This document shows positions 15,454 to 24,000 of a stretch of DNA of 24,068 nucleotides, piece after piece. The stretch spans positions 1 through 24,068 of the forward strand of contig USHB01000001.1 of the NCBI GenBank assembly GCA_900554395.1, given 5' to 3'. How positions within the stretch are numbered: the first letter of the stretch is position 1; each line of letters begins with the position of its first letter. The translations under genes were made by a program, and so were the position numbers. The DNA comes from an uncultured Phascolarctobacterium sp. GTDB taxonomy: Bacteria > Bacillota > Negativicutes > Acidaminococcales > Acidaminococcaceae. Under the pieces are notes generated by a model that saw only the letters and a list, made by a program, of their open reading frames with translations, made no database searches and was not told the DNA's origin.

Positions 15454-15939
15454 TTATTTTCCGCTTTGCAAGGTTTTTGCCACTTCGTCAGTAATATCGA
15501 GACCACCGTAAACTACGGTATTTTTTTCAACTACAACTGCCAAACCTTTTTTATCGGCAACCTTTTTAATGGCTGCTTCAATTTTCTGAAACACAGGTTC
15601 CATCAGGTCTTTTTCCTTGTTGGCAATTACCTCCTGCAGTTGCTGATAATAGCGCTGCTTTTCGGTATCGTTCATATCTTTGCTTTTTTCGTCAAAGTTT
15701 TTCTGCTGCGTAGCAATTTCCTGTTTCATTGCTTCCTGCACCCCGGCAATATCCGGAGACTGGGACAACAGCATCTGATAATTAACCACGCCGATAGCGG
15801 ATTCGGAAGAAGCCGCTGAAGCAATGCTGCTGAAAGAACCCTGCTGCAAAGTAATGGCAAAGCAGCTGAGTACGAAAATTGCGGCAACAAACAAAGAAAT
15901 CATTTTAACATTTTTCGGATTGCGTAATTGCTGCATCAT
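15454..15939 (-). CDS. OmpH/Skp-like periplasmic chaperone
   Basis: This 161-residue protein is the most Skp-like of three tandem paralogs. A hydrophobic signal segment (about 12-33) is followed by SIASAAS, a plausible signal peptidase I site. The mature protein opens with the OmpH strand AIGVVNYQMLLSQSPD, has a coiled-coil arm rich in K, E and Q (about 70-125), and ends with GLAVVVEKNTVVYGGLDITD. In characterised diderms Skp trimers hold unfolded outer-membrane proteins in the periplasm before BamA inserts them, which suits the location next to bamA. ATG codons at 15939 and 15936 are both possible, and the Shine-Dalgarno (CAGGGA) is modest. A strong promoter lies just upstream. Confidence 0.88.
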   Translation of the reverse strand: MMQQLRNPKNVKMISLFVAAIFVLSCFAITLQQGSFSSIASAASSESAIGVVNYQMLLSQSPDIAGVQEAMKQEIATQQKNFDEKSKDMNDTEKQRYYQQLQEVIANKEKDLMEPVFQKIEAAIKKVADKKGLAVVVEKNTVVYGGLDITDEVAKTLQSGK

Positions 15940-15979
15940 AATAAATTATCCCTGCTTTCAAATTATGATTATATTTTTA

Positions 15980-16008
15980 ATTATATCAGCCCTGCGTTTA
16001 TCTTTCAA
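15980..16008 (-). promoter_or_regulatory. Strong sigma-70-type promoter for the ompH genes
   Basis: On the minus strand TTGAAA (16008-16003) and TATAAT (15985-15980) are separated by exactly 17 bp, with TGA before the -10 giving the extended TGn motif. It lies immediately after the stop of the barrel gene, about 40 nt before the ompH start. This is the best promoter match found in the window. Confidence 0.82.
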
Positions 16009-16016
16009 TAATATGC

Positions 16017-17279
16017 CTACAAATTTCCCACAATACGGAAATACGGCTTATCGTTGGAATAAACGTACTCAGCGCTCAAAAATTCGTGGATTCTGTAACG
16101 TACGGCAATTTCCGTTGTGTCTGTTCCGGAAAAATATTCGGTACGCAGACGCCATTTGTTGGTAAAATCATATTCTCCGCGGAATACGTTTTGGCCATCA
16201 GGACTGCGGCGCATATAACTTAATGTCGCCTTGCCCCAGTGCCTTGCATAACCTGCGGAAAAGTCCCATTCCACATCGTCTAAAGTTACGCCGGCTTCGC
16301 CAAAAATTTCATCGCGTTTAGAAATAAACTTGCCGATATGCGCACGTCCGGAAATATTATCTTCATTGCGGCCAATATCGCCGTAACCTTCAAACCAGAT
16401 TTTGTACTTGTCTGAGCCCATGCCGATTTCTACGCCCAGCGTGCTGCCCGGAACCAGTTTAACAGACGGAGCAAGGTTATGCATCTGCACCGATTTTTCA
16501 TTCTGCAAATCTGCTAGCAACATATTTTCCAGTTCCTGCTGATGGCGTTTTACATACTCTACCGGCAGTCCGCGCAAAGCCTCTGCTTTCTCAGCATAAC
16601 GCTGCTTTAAATCAAGCAGCAAAAGGTTCGGTATCGACTCTGAGGTCATAGAATAATCTACATTCTGTACAAGCTGTCCGACAGGGTAAATTACAACCTG
16701 TACCACAGTACGGTTATCTTCACTCACCACATCAACAGCAGCTTTGAACTCCGGCAAATTTTCCTCAACTTCGCTGCGGATAAGGCGGCGGAGTATGCCG
16801 CCGGCCCAGTCGGTAGCATCAACAGATGAGCCCTTTATGATATATTCTATTCTTTCCTGCAATTGCGGCAGGCGCTTTTTTAAAAGGCCCGCTGTTCCCG
16901 GTTCCACGCCGGAAAACTGCAAATCAACAAATACATTTTCAACGGCTGCGCTCCACGGAGCAACATGTATATCAATACTGGTAACGGCGCCGGCATTTAC
17001 ACTGACGCTTTCCATCTGGTAACCAGTCAATACGCGGTCGCCCACTTCTGCCAGCAAATGCTCGTAATCACCGCGCGCGGCATTGATATTAACGCTGTCC
17101 TTATCAATAAAAAGCTGTTCTGCCACAACCTGCATGCTTTTGGACATTCTATTCAAAAGAACGCTGCTGGTGCCGCCGTTATCGGTAATATGCACTACTA
17201 CACTGTCAACAGGCTCTGCCCATGCAGGTGCAGCAGGCAGGCACAGCAGGCAGCACAGCAAAAACTTTCTTAACAACAT
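16017..17279 (-). CDS. Unrecognised outer-membrane beta-barrel protein with POTRA-like periplasmic modules
   Basis: I do not recognise this 420-residue family. A signal peptide ends APAWA at residue 21. Residues 22 to about 278 are soluble and fall by eye into three strand-helix-helix-strand-strand units (about 23-108, 114-200 and 205-277), the order seen in POTRA domains. One example is VFVDLQFSG, two helices, FKAAVDVVSED and TVVQVVIYPVG. Residues about 279-420 alternate polar and hydrophobic residues in roughly 10-12 short strands with aromatic girdle residues (KYKIWFEGYG, WRLRTEYFSG, FLSAEYVYSN) and end in the strand YFRIVGNL. That implies a small barrel. It follows bamA by 10 nt with no visible Shine-Dalgarno, so it is probably coupled to bamA translation. 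It may be a reduced Omp85-like protein or an accessory to BamA or TamB; this is inference. Confidence 0.7.
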   Translation of the reverse strand: MLLRKFLLCCLLCLPAAPAWAEPVDSVVVHITDNGGTSSVLLNRMSKSMQVVAEQLFIDKDSVNINAARGDYEHLLAEVGDRVLTGYQMESVSVNAGAVTSIDIHVAPWSAAVENVFVDLQFSGVEPGTAGLLKKRLPQLQERIEYIIKGSSVDATDWAGGILRRLIRSEVEENLPEFKAAVDVVSEDNRTVVQVVIYPVGQLVQNVDYSMTSESIPNLLLLDLKQRYAEKAEALRGLPVEYVKRHQQELENMLLADLQNEKSVQMHNLAPSVKLVPGSTLGVEIGMGSDKYKIWFEGYGDIGRNEDNISGRAHIGKFISKRDEIFGEAGVTLDDVEWDFSAGYARHWGKATLSYMRRSPDGQNVFRGEYDFTNKWRLRTEYFSGTDTTEIAVRYRIHEFLSAEYVYSNDKPYFRIVGNL

Positions 17280-17280
17280 A

Positions 17281-17299
17281 ACAGTTTAATCAGAACTGT
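17281..17299 (-). other. Hairpin spanning the bamA stop and the start region of the barrel gene
   Basis: ACAGTT and AACTGT form a 6-bp stem around a 7-nt loop that contains the bamA stop codon. The barrel gene's ATG is one base beyond the stem. The hairpin would block initiation unless ribosomes finishing bamA open it, consistent with translational coupling in the absence of a Shine-Dalgarno. Confidence 0.4.
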
Positions 17300-19698
17300 C
17301 CGCCGAAGCTGAAGTGGAACATGCCGCCGTCATCGCCCCAGCCGTAATCCAGCTTAACAGGACCGAGCGGAGAGTTAATGCGCAGGCCTGCACCAAAACT
17401 GTTTTTAATCAGGCCAAGGTCAAAATCATCCTCAAAGCGTTTGTCCCAAGCATAGCCGTTATCGGTAAAGAGTACGCCCTGTACTTTTTTGATAATCGGG
17501 AAACGGTATTCCAAAGTTGCTTTCAGCATACTGTTGCCGCGGAACTGGTCATCTTCATAACCACGCAGGGTATCGCTGCCGCCCATAGAGAAGCGCTGGC
17601 TCAAAGGCATATCGCCGTCAGCCCAGCCTGCGCCAAGGTTCAGCGCCCAAACACTTTCGCCGCCGGCACGGTAGTAATAACGCCAGTCTGCGGTAAATTT
17701 GGTGAAATCAAAGTCGCCGCCAAGGCCTGCCCATTCTACGCTGTAGCCAATGCGTTTGCCTTCGTGCGGGTCATAAATGTTATCGCGCGAATCGAATACG
17801 CGTCCGAAAGTAACACTGCGGGTTACGCCGAAGTTTTCATCACGGCGTTCTTTAGCAGTTGCAGGATAGTACGGTTTATCGTATTTAGTGCCATCAAACT
17901 GTTCTTCATAGTATTGGTCACGGTCGCCTTCATAGCCATCCGCTTCACCCTTATAAATATCATCACGGTTTTTCAGCGTTACATAGTTGCTGATAAACTC
18001 ATTATCGGTTTTGCGGCTGAAGGTAAGTTCCTGACCACGGCGTTTTTTATCATAACGTGCAATTTCATGCGCATCAATGTCATAATCTGCATATTCGTTG
18101 GTAACATCGTACAGCATTAAAGTTGCTTTGGTTTCCTTATCGTCAATCCACGGTTTTACATAAGTAAATTCGTAGTTCTTTTCATCTTCGCCGCCGAATT
18201 CCCAGCGTACGTTAACGCTGTCGCCGGTGCCGCGGAAGTTTCTGTCACCAACGGAAACCATACCGATAAAGCCGTCAGCATTGCTGTAGCCTGCGCCGAT
18301 GCCGAAAGTACCGGTGTTCATTTCCACAACGGTAATTTCAATTTCCACGCCGTTCGGCTCCTGGCCAGGGTTCAGCTTAATGTTAACGTCCTCAAAATAA
18401 CCGAGGTTATAAATGCGCTGCATGCTGCGGCGTGCATCTTTAGCATTGAAAGGCTCACCTTTTTTCAGCTTCATTTCGCGCGTAATAACATAATCTTTGG
18501 TTTTTACATTGCCTTTTACCTTAAAATCTTCAACAATGCCTTCGTTAACAAGCAAAAGCAAAGTTCCGTCCGGCAGCATGCGGATATCAGCCACGCGGGC
18601 CAGAATGTAGCCCTGTTTGTTGTATTCTGCTTCCAGACGCTGTACTTTTACGTTAACATCTTTAATGTTGATGATTTCATCTTTTGGCAAATCAAGAATT
18701 TTTTCGATTTCAGAAGTAGAAATTTTGGTATTGCCTTCTACTTCAAGCTGTTTGTAAACCGGATTTTCCAGCACATGGTAAACAAGTTGCACGCCTTCCG
18801 GTACTTTCACAAACTCCGGCTGTAAATCATAATACCAGCCCAAACCATAAATTGCATGCAGGTCTTTAGTAAGGCCTTCCTGAGTAAGTTCCATACCGGG
18901 TTTGGTAGTAATAACAGCTTCAATGTCTTCCGCTTTGGTAACTTTATTGCCGGTTACGGAAATTTTGGTAACACGCTGACCGATATACGGGGCTGCCGGT
19001 TCACTGGCACGCTTCTGCTGAGCCACCGGCATATTCAAAACCGGTTCCTGTGATACAGCATTAGTCTGCGGAGCCTGCTGCACTGCCTGCTGTGCTGTGC
19101 GCTGCTGTTCAACTTCTGCCTCCCATTTCTGGCGTTCTTCCATTGTCATAGGGCGCAGGCTGCCATCTGCCTCACGCACCATCGGCTCTTTAATTTCGGC
19201 AGGCTGGTTTTCACCGGCAGTAATCTGCCCATCGCTTTCATCTGCCGTAACAGCTTCATCCTGTACAGCCGCTGCACCGCTTTCCTGCTCGGGAGCTTCC
19301 TGCTGCGCATTTTCTTTCTGTTCCGGCTGTTCTACACCGCTGCCGCCTTCGCGCACAACGCCTTTACCGGGCACAATTTCCACAATTCTGCCGCTGCCAG
19401 ATTTGCCGCCACTTTTATAATTAGGGTCGGAAATATCTTCAGCCGGATTATTGTGCATGTAATAGGTATATTTACCGTCTTTGCCCTTTTTAGGAAGGGA
19501 TTTGCCTGATTCTTCCTGTGCCTTTCTCGCCTGTTCCAGCGCCTTCTGGCTGACAATCTGTTCCTTGCCGCCAATGGTCATCGTCTGGTTTGCAACTACG
19601 TCTGCTGCATTCTGGGCCTGTTCAGCAGCCCATACCGGAGCTGCCATCAGCATAGCTGCCAGACTTAAAGACAACTGTGCATATTTTCTCTTGTTCAT
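17290..19698 (-). CDS. bamA: Outer-membrane protein assembly factor BamA (Omp85 family) with long N-terminal extension
   Basis: BamA folds and inserts outer-membrane beta-barrel proteins. The 802 residues start with a signal peptide (cleavage after about A24, APVWA). Then comes an unusual region of about 215 residues: a charged helix with GKDGKYTYYMHNNPAED, then a Gln/Glu/Ala-rich low-complexity stretch (about 122-232). Three POTRA domains follow (about 241-312, 313-388, 389-459, with VTGNKVTK, VEGNTKIS and VKGNVKTK at their first strands). The 16-strand barrel fills 460-802. The lid-loop motif RGYEDDQ is at 712-718, and the C-terminal strand FHFSFGGQF ends in Phe, the usual beta-signal. E. 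coli BamA has five POTRAs. GGGAGG lies 6 nt upstream of the ATG. The small membrane protein gene ends 15 nt upstream. Confidence 0.95.
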   Translation of the reverse strand: MNKRKYAQLSLSLAAMLMAAPVWAAEQAQNAADVVANQTMTIGGKEQIVSQKALEQARKAQEESGKSLPKKGKDGKYTYYMHNNPAEDISDPNYKSGGKSGSGRIVEIVPGKGVVREGGSGVEQPEQKENAQQEAPEQESGAAAVQDEAVTADESDGQITAGENQPAEIKEPMVREADGSLRPMTMEERQKWEAEVEQQRTAQQAVQQAPQTNAVSQEPVLNMPVAQQKRASEPAAPYIGQRVTKISVTGNKVTKAEDIEAVITTKPGMELTQEGLTKDLHAIYGLGWYYDLQPEFVKVPEGVQLVYHVLENPVYKQLEVEGNTKISTSEIEKILDLPKDEIINIKDVNVKVQRLEAEYNKQGYILARVADIRMLPDGTLLLLVNEGIVEDFKVKGNVKTKDYVITREMKLKKGEPFNAKDARRSMQRIYNLGYFEDVNIKLNPGQEPNGVEIEITVVEMNTGTFGIGAGYSNADGFIGMVSVGDRNFRGTGDSVNVRWEFGGEDEKNYEFTYVKPWIDDKETKATLMLYDVTNEYADYDIDAHEIARYDKKRRGQELTFSRKTDNEFISNYVTLKNRDDIYKGEADGYEGDRDQYYEEQFDGTKYDKPYYPATAKERRDENFGVTRSVTFGRVFDSRDNIYDPHEGKRIGYSVEWAGLGGDFDFTKFTADWRYYYRAGGESVWALNLGAGWADGDMPLSQRFSMGGSDTLRGYEDDQFRGNSMLKATLEYRFPIIKKVQGVLFTDNGYAWDKRFEDDFDLGLIKNSFGAGLRINSPLGPVKLDYGWGDDGGMFHFSFGGQF

Positions 19699-19713
19699 TC
19701 AAATCCTCCCTGT

Positions 19714-20187
19714 TCACTCAGCATCCTGCAGAACCTGCCTGCCTGTTCTGACAAGCTGCTGCATATCTTCTTCAGCTAAATAATTTTGATAACTGGTATT
19801 GCTGTTAATATTTAAATCAGCCGCTACATGCTCTGTCTGCTGCTGCACCGGCTGTGCTGCAACTGTTTCTTTGGGCGCTGCCGTCTTTTCTTCCTGCGGA
19901 AGCACTGTAACCGCCTCAGGAATTTTCACGGCTTCGTCCTGCGAAATGCCTGCATAAAGCCAACCGCCATAACCGGCAAGCGCCAGAAGCGCTGCTAAAA
20001 TGACAGCCAGTTTCTGCCTGTTCCACACTGATGCCAGCCCGCGTTTTTCACGCAGATAGCGAATCGACGCTTCTGCCAGCATCAAATCAAGCTCGCCGCG
20101 CAGTCCGTTGTTTTTGCGGAAGCTGCGGCTTGCATTATCCAAACTGCATTTCACATCATCTATGTTGTCATAAATATCTTTAGCCAC
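19714..20187 (-). CDS. Small single-pass membrane protein, unknown function
   Basis: I do not recognise this protein. The frame is open to a GTG at 20208, but AAAGGAG lies inside that longer form, 8 nt before a GTG at 20187, so I use the latter (157 residues). Residues 1-58 form a charged, probably helical and cytosolic domain with one Cys. Residues about 60-80 are a transmembrane helix (LAVILAALLALAGYGGWLYAG). Residues 81-125 are a Pro/Gln/Glu/Ala linker and 130-157 a short polar helix outside the membrane. This is the layout of many anti-sigma factors, and the gene lies just after a sigma-factor gene, but no zinc anti-sigma motif (HX3CX2C) is present. It could equally be a BamA accessory. 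A promoter-like element lies upstream, and bamA follows after 15 nt. Confidence 0.7.
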   Translation of the reverse strand: MAKDIYDNIDDVKCSLDNASRSFRKNNGLRGELDLMLAEASIRYLREKRGLASVWNRQKLAVILAALLALAGYGGWLYAGISQDEAVKIPEAVTVLPQEEKTAAPKETVAAQPVQQQTEHVAADLNINSNTSYQNYLAEEDMQQLVRTGRQVLQDAE

Positions 20188-20195
20188 CGCTAAAA

Positions 20196-20202
20196 CTCCT
20201 TT
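20196..20202 (-). promoter_or_regulatory. Shine-Dalgarno that fixes the GTG start of the small membrane protein
   Basis: AAAGGAG on the minus strand, eight bases before GTG at 20187. It falls within the seven extra codons of the longer reading frame, whose own GTG at 20208 has no such site. Confidence 0.8.
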
Positions 20203-20263
20203 CTGCACAGACTAATTGAATATATAATCCGTTTTTTCAGGATATTTTATCACGGTGAAATTT

Positions 20264-20291
20264 ATTATATTTTCCCATATTTCAGCAATAA
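20264..20291 (-). promoter_or_regulatory. Candidate promoter for the small membrane protein-bamA unit
   Basis: On the minus strand TTATTG (20291-20286) and a perfect TATAAT (20269-20264) are 16 bp apart, in a 151-bp AT-rich gap after the sigma-factor gene. A transcript starting here would have a leader of roughly 70 nt. The -10 is strong and the -35 moderate (4 of 6). Confidence 0.55.
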
Positions 20292-20338
20292 ATGCAATAA
20301 TCTGCAAAAAAAAGCTCAACTTTACTGTTTTTCTTGCT

Positions 20339-20980
20339 TTAGCTTCTTTTTAAATCTGCAATAAAATGCGACAGCATGCCGCGGATACGTTTTACCCCGC
20401 GCTTTTGCAAACGGTAGATATGACCCAGGCTGACATTGATGCTGTCCGCCATATCGGCTGCGCTGCGGTCTTCAAGATAAATGCCGGTCAGCACCTGCTG
20501 CTCTTTTTCCGGCAGACGGTGCAGTGCCTGCGCCACCCTGTCGGTAATCATGCTCAGCTCGGCTTCTTCAAACGGAGTACGTCCGGTTGCCGCCAGCACA
20601 TCTGCCCAGGCAACGCCGGCGGCATTGGTATCGTCCAAAGAAAAACTTCTGCCGCTGTCGTCACGTTCCAAAAAGTCAAGCATCCTGCCGCGGATGCGGT
20701 GCATGGCAAATACACTGAACGCCACACCGCGCGTATAATCATAGCGCTCCGCCGCTTCCAATAAGCCAAGTGTGCCTTCCTGCACAAGTTCCATCAGCTG
20801 CTGTTCAGGCAGCTTGAAACCGGCTGCAATTTTAAACACCAGCGGCTGATAAGAAGTTATTAATCTGTTATACGCCTCACGGTCGCCTCCGGCACAGCGC
20901 TGCCAAAGTTCCGCTTCTTCCCCGCGGGCAAGCAGCGGTGTTTTCTGCAACTCTGCCAGATATTCTTTCAGCATGGGCAT
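20339..20980 (-). CDS. Sigma-70-family RNA polymerase sigma factor
   Basis: This 213-residue alternative sigma factor directs RNA polymerase to a promoter subset. The N-terminus LKEYLAELQKTPLL resembles region 1.2. Region 2 spans about 36-105 and includes YQPLVFKIA, LVQEGTLGLLEAAERYDYTRG (core binding) and FSVFAMHRIRGRMLDFL (the -10-recognising part). Region 4 spans about 148-205, with LPEKEQQVLTGIYLEDRSAA and a helix-turn-helix near SINVSLGHIYRLQKRGVKRI. A short acidic linker (106-145) replaces most of region 3. The region 2 sequence looks like group 3 (FliA/SigF-like) rather than ECF, but the class is uncertain. AAGGAAGG precedes ATG codons at 20980 and 20974. tamB ends 40 nt upstream, so it may be co-transcribed with tamB. 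A link to envelope regulation is suggested only by context. Confidence 0.88.
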   Translation of the reverse strand: MPMLKEYLAELQKTPLLARGEEAELWQRCAGGDREAYNRLITSYQPLVFKIAAGFKLPEQQLMELVQEGTLGLLEAAERYDYTRGVAFSVFAMHRIRGRMLDFLERDDSGRSFSLDDTNAAGVAWADVLAATGRTPFEEAELSMITDRVAQALHRLPEKEQQVLTGIYLEDRSAADMADSINVSLGHIYRLQKRGVKRIRGMLSHFIADLKRS

Positions 20981-21020
20981 ACCTTCCTTAAAATTTTAAT
21001 AAAATTATCTTAAATATTGC

Positions 21021-24000
21021 TTAAAACGTTACCTTGTATTCCACGCCGTACCAGTCTTCGGTCGTGTTATAATCTTTGTTGCGCTCGTAATTAATACTCA
21101 TATGGCGCGAAATATCATACTGGGCAAATATACTTTCATGTTCGCTGTCATCGCTTACGGTATAGCCAACCAGCAAATTATCCGTCAGATACTTGCTCAC
21201 AAGAATATTATACTGGTCTTTTTCGTCCTCAGTAAGCTCGCCGCTTTCCTGTGAAAGGCTGTGCCCCGTACGCAGCCTGCCCGAATAAATCATAAATTCA
21301 TTCAGTCCCAGCGTTTCCTTAAAGATTTCTTCCACGTCGCCAAGCACCGTCATTTCCAGGCCCACTGTCATTAAATTCTGGAAATCGTCCTGCGTTACAC
21401 CCTGATCAGTGCCGGTTACTTCGCGCTGCAAAGTCAGCATCTTAATAATCTGGTCTTTCGTCAGCGATGGGTCACTGCGCAGAATCATCTGCATCTGCTC
21501 AAGCGGTCCCGTTACACGCAGGAAAATGTCATAACGCCTGAACCGCGCCGTTGCGTCAAGGTTAACCGTCGGCAAAATATCACCGGGAACAGGCCATGCC
21601 ACAGAAGCATTGTGGATTTCAAACGGCGTGCGCAGATAAGTAATAGTGCCCTTATCGGCTTTCACATTGCCATTTATATTAGTATACACTGTACTGCCTG
21701 TAACATGCAATCCTCCGGAAAGCCACAAATCATACAAATATTTGTTGTACAAATGGATTTTCGGGCCAAGCGTAACTTTAACATCCAGTCCGTAATTGCT
21801 GCTGCCTTCAGAAAGTTCCGGTATGGTAGGCATGTTTACCAGTACATCATCCAAACGGATATCCGCCTTAATGAACGGACGGTATCCTACACCTCCGCGG
21901 TTTCCATTTGCGCCGTCAGTACGGGTAAAGTAACGCTGCGGGCTGATGCCTGCCGTGCCGTTAATACGTCCCGTAAAGATTTCGGAAGCAAATTCCGCAT
22001 CTTTAAAAATGGCATTAATAACATAGGTTTTGTCCTCATCGGCACGTAAAGCGTAGTTGCCGGAAGCAGTTACCGTACCGTCGCCCATCTGCACCGAAAA
22101 TTCATTAAGGGCAATTTCGTTGCCGGTAAAATCAACATCCAAATTGATATTGTCAAAAATAGTATAGGCATCACGCAATTTCAGCGACCCGCCGTGCATC
22201 ATAATTTCACCATATACCAAAGGTTCTTCCAAAGTGCCGGCAAGCGTTACCGAACCGAGCGTTTCGCCTACGCCCCATTCAACCATCGGCGTCAGCAGGT
22301 GCAGCAGGCCCAAACGTGCGTTATCAAGGTTCAGCTTAATGTTCATTGCTGCTGCCGGGTTTCGCCGCTGTTCCTTGCTGCGCAGCAAATCAAGCGGCAT
22401 ATCGCCGGATGCGGTCAGTTTGTAAATATCTTTGTTAATCTGGGCATGGTCAAGTTTTAAGGTATCGTTGGCAAGGCTCATCTGCACCGTCAAAGCATCA
22501 AAGCCAATGCCTTCCACAGAACCTTCTATAAGTTCCAGTCTTGCAGTGCCCTGCGGATTTTCCAAGCTGCCGGACAAATCAACCGCCATATCAATCTTGC
22601 CGCCCAATTCCAGCGGATAATCCAGCAGAGCCGGCACAATGGCAGGGTTGGCATTATACGCCCTTGCCTTGATATCCAGCGAATGATTGTGCAGATTTAC
22701 CCAGCCTCCGGCCGTCAGCGAACCGGGTTCCGGTGCCAGTGCGTTTTCTGTGCCTTTTTGCTCTTCAGGCACGCTTTCTGTCAGCTTCAGCTCGTCAAAA
22801 TTCAATATGCCGTTTTGCAGGCGGCCTTTAAAACGCATGGCATCATAACTTACGTCTTTAACTTTAATATCAGATACGCGCATATCGGCAAAAATGCCGC
22901 TGCCCTTGCCGCGCGGATTAATATTCAGACGGCCGTCAGCAACACCGTCAATATCAAGGTCAACCTTGGCCATTTTCATAATGGAACGCAGATTGCCGTA
23001 CATGAATTCAACATTGCCGGTAAGGACTTCTTCCACAGCATCCAAATCCAGTTCAGCAGCAAACATGCCGTCCGGCGATTGCTCAAAGGATGCTTCGACA
23101 TGGTTATTATGCTGCCCGTCCGCAGACAGCGTACCCATAATATTTTTCAGTTCTTCGCCATTAATAAGTACGGAATCACTGCTGATGCTGCCGTCAAAAC
23201 GCGGCTGCGTCAGTGTGCCCGTTAAGCTGCCGTGCGCGCTTACAAAACCATTCAAAGCAATGGTTTCGTCCCTGATGGGCAAAGTGCTTAAATCCATATC
23301 GGTAATGTCTACCGTAAAATCAAGGTTCTGCGCTGCATCCATCGTGCCGCTCAAAGAAGCCTCCGTCGAAAGAGCCTTAATATAGCCGCTGGTTAAACGC
23401 AGGCTGCCGTCCGGCGCATAATAATACGCCCCACTAATCTGGTCTATCAAAAAGCCCTCTGCACTGCCGTCCGTCAGCATTACGCTGCCTTCTACGGAAG
23501 GCGCGGAGAGCGGGCCCATAATGCTTATTTCGTTATCAATGTTGCCGGTAAGTTTTACATCCGGCGCAGCCACTGCAACCAAAGGTTCCGCGCGGATGCC
23601 GCTTGTGCTTACAGTAATGCCGAGCACCGGTTCTGCGCCGCCTATATCAACAAAACCGTTGATGAGGTTGTAGCCCTGCTCCATTTCCACACGGTAATCC
23701 GTAAGCTGCACTACGCTGTCAGCCATGGAAATTTTGCCGTATGCTTCCGGGAAAACAAGCCCTGCAACATGTACATTTTTAACCTGTGTGTTGGCATAAA
23801 AATCAATGCCGCTCAAATCACCGCTGAAATTAAATCCAGCTGATGCCGTACCGCTGCCATTCTGTCCTGCGGCTGCAAAAAAGCTGTCCAGCGGAAAATC
23901 AGACATTCTGCCGCTGCCGCTGAAACTGCCGTCAAAAGTTGCCTGCGCCGTCAGATTCATTGCGCCGCCGTCACCGGCAAAGGCAGCAAACTTTTCAACT

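Noticed and set aside
20188..20208. Upstream GTG start for the small membrane protein
   Set aside because: The extra seven codons contain the AAAGGAG site that serves the GTG at 20187.
20304..20345. Possible terminator after the sigma-factor gene, with a run of eight T on the minus strand
   Set aside because: The stems that can be drawn are A-T rich or only 5 bp with a long loop, so I could not support a stable hairpin before the T run.
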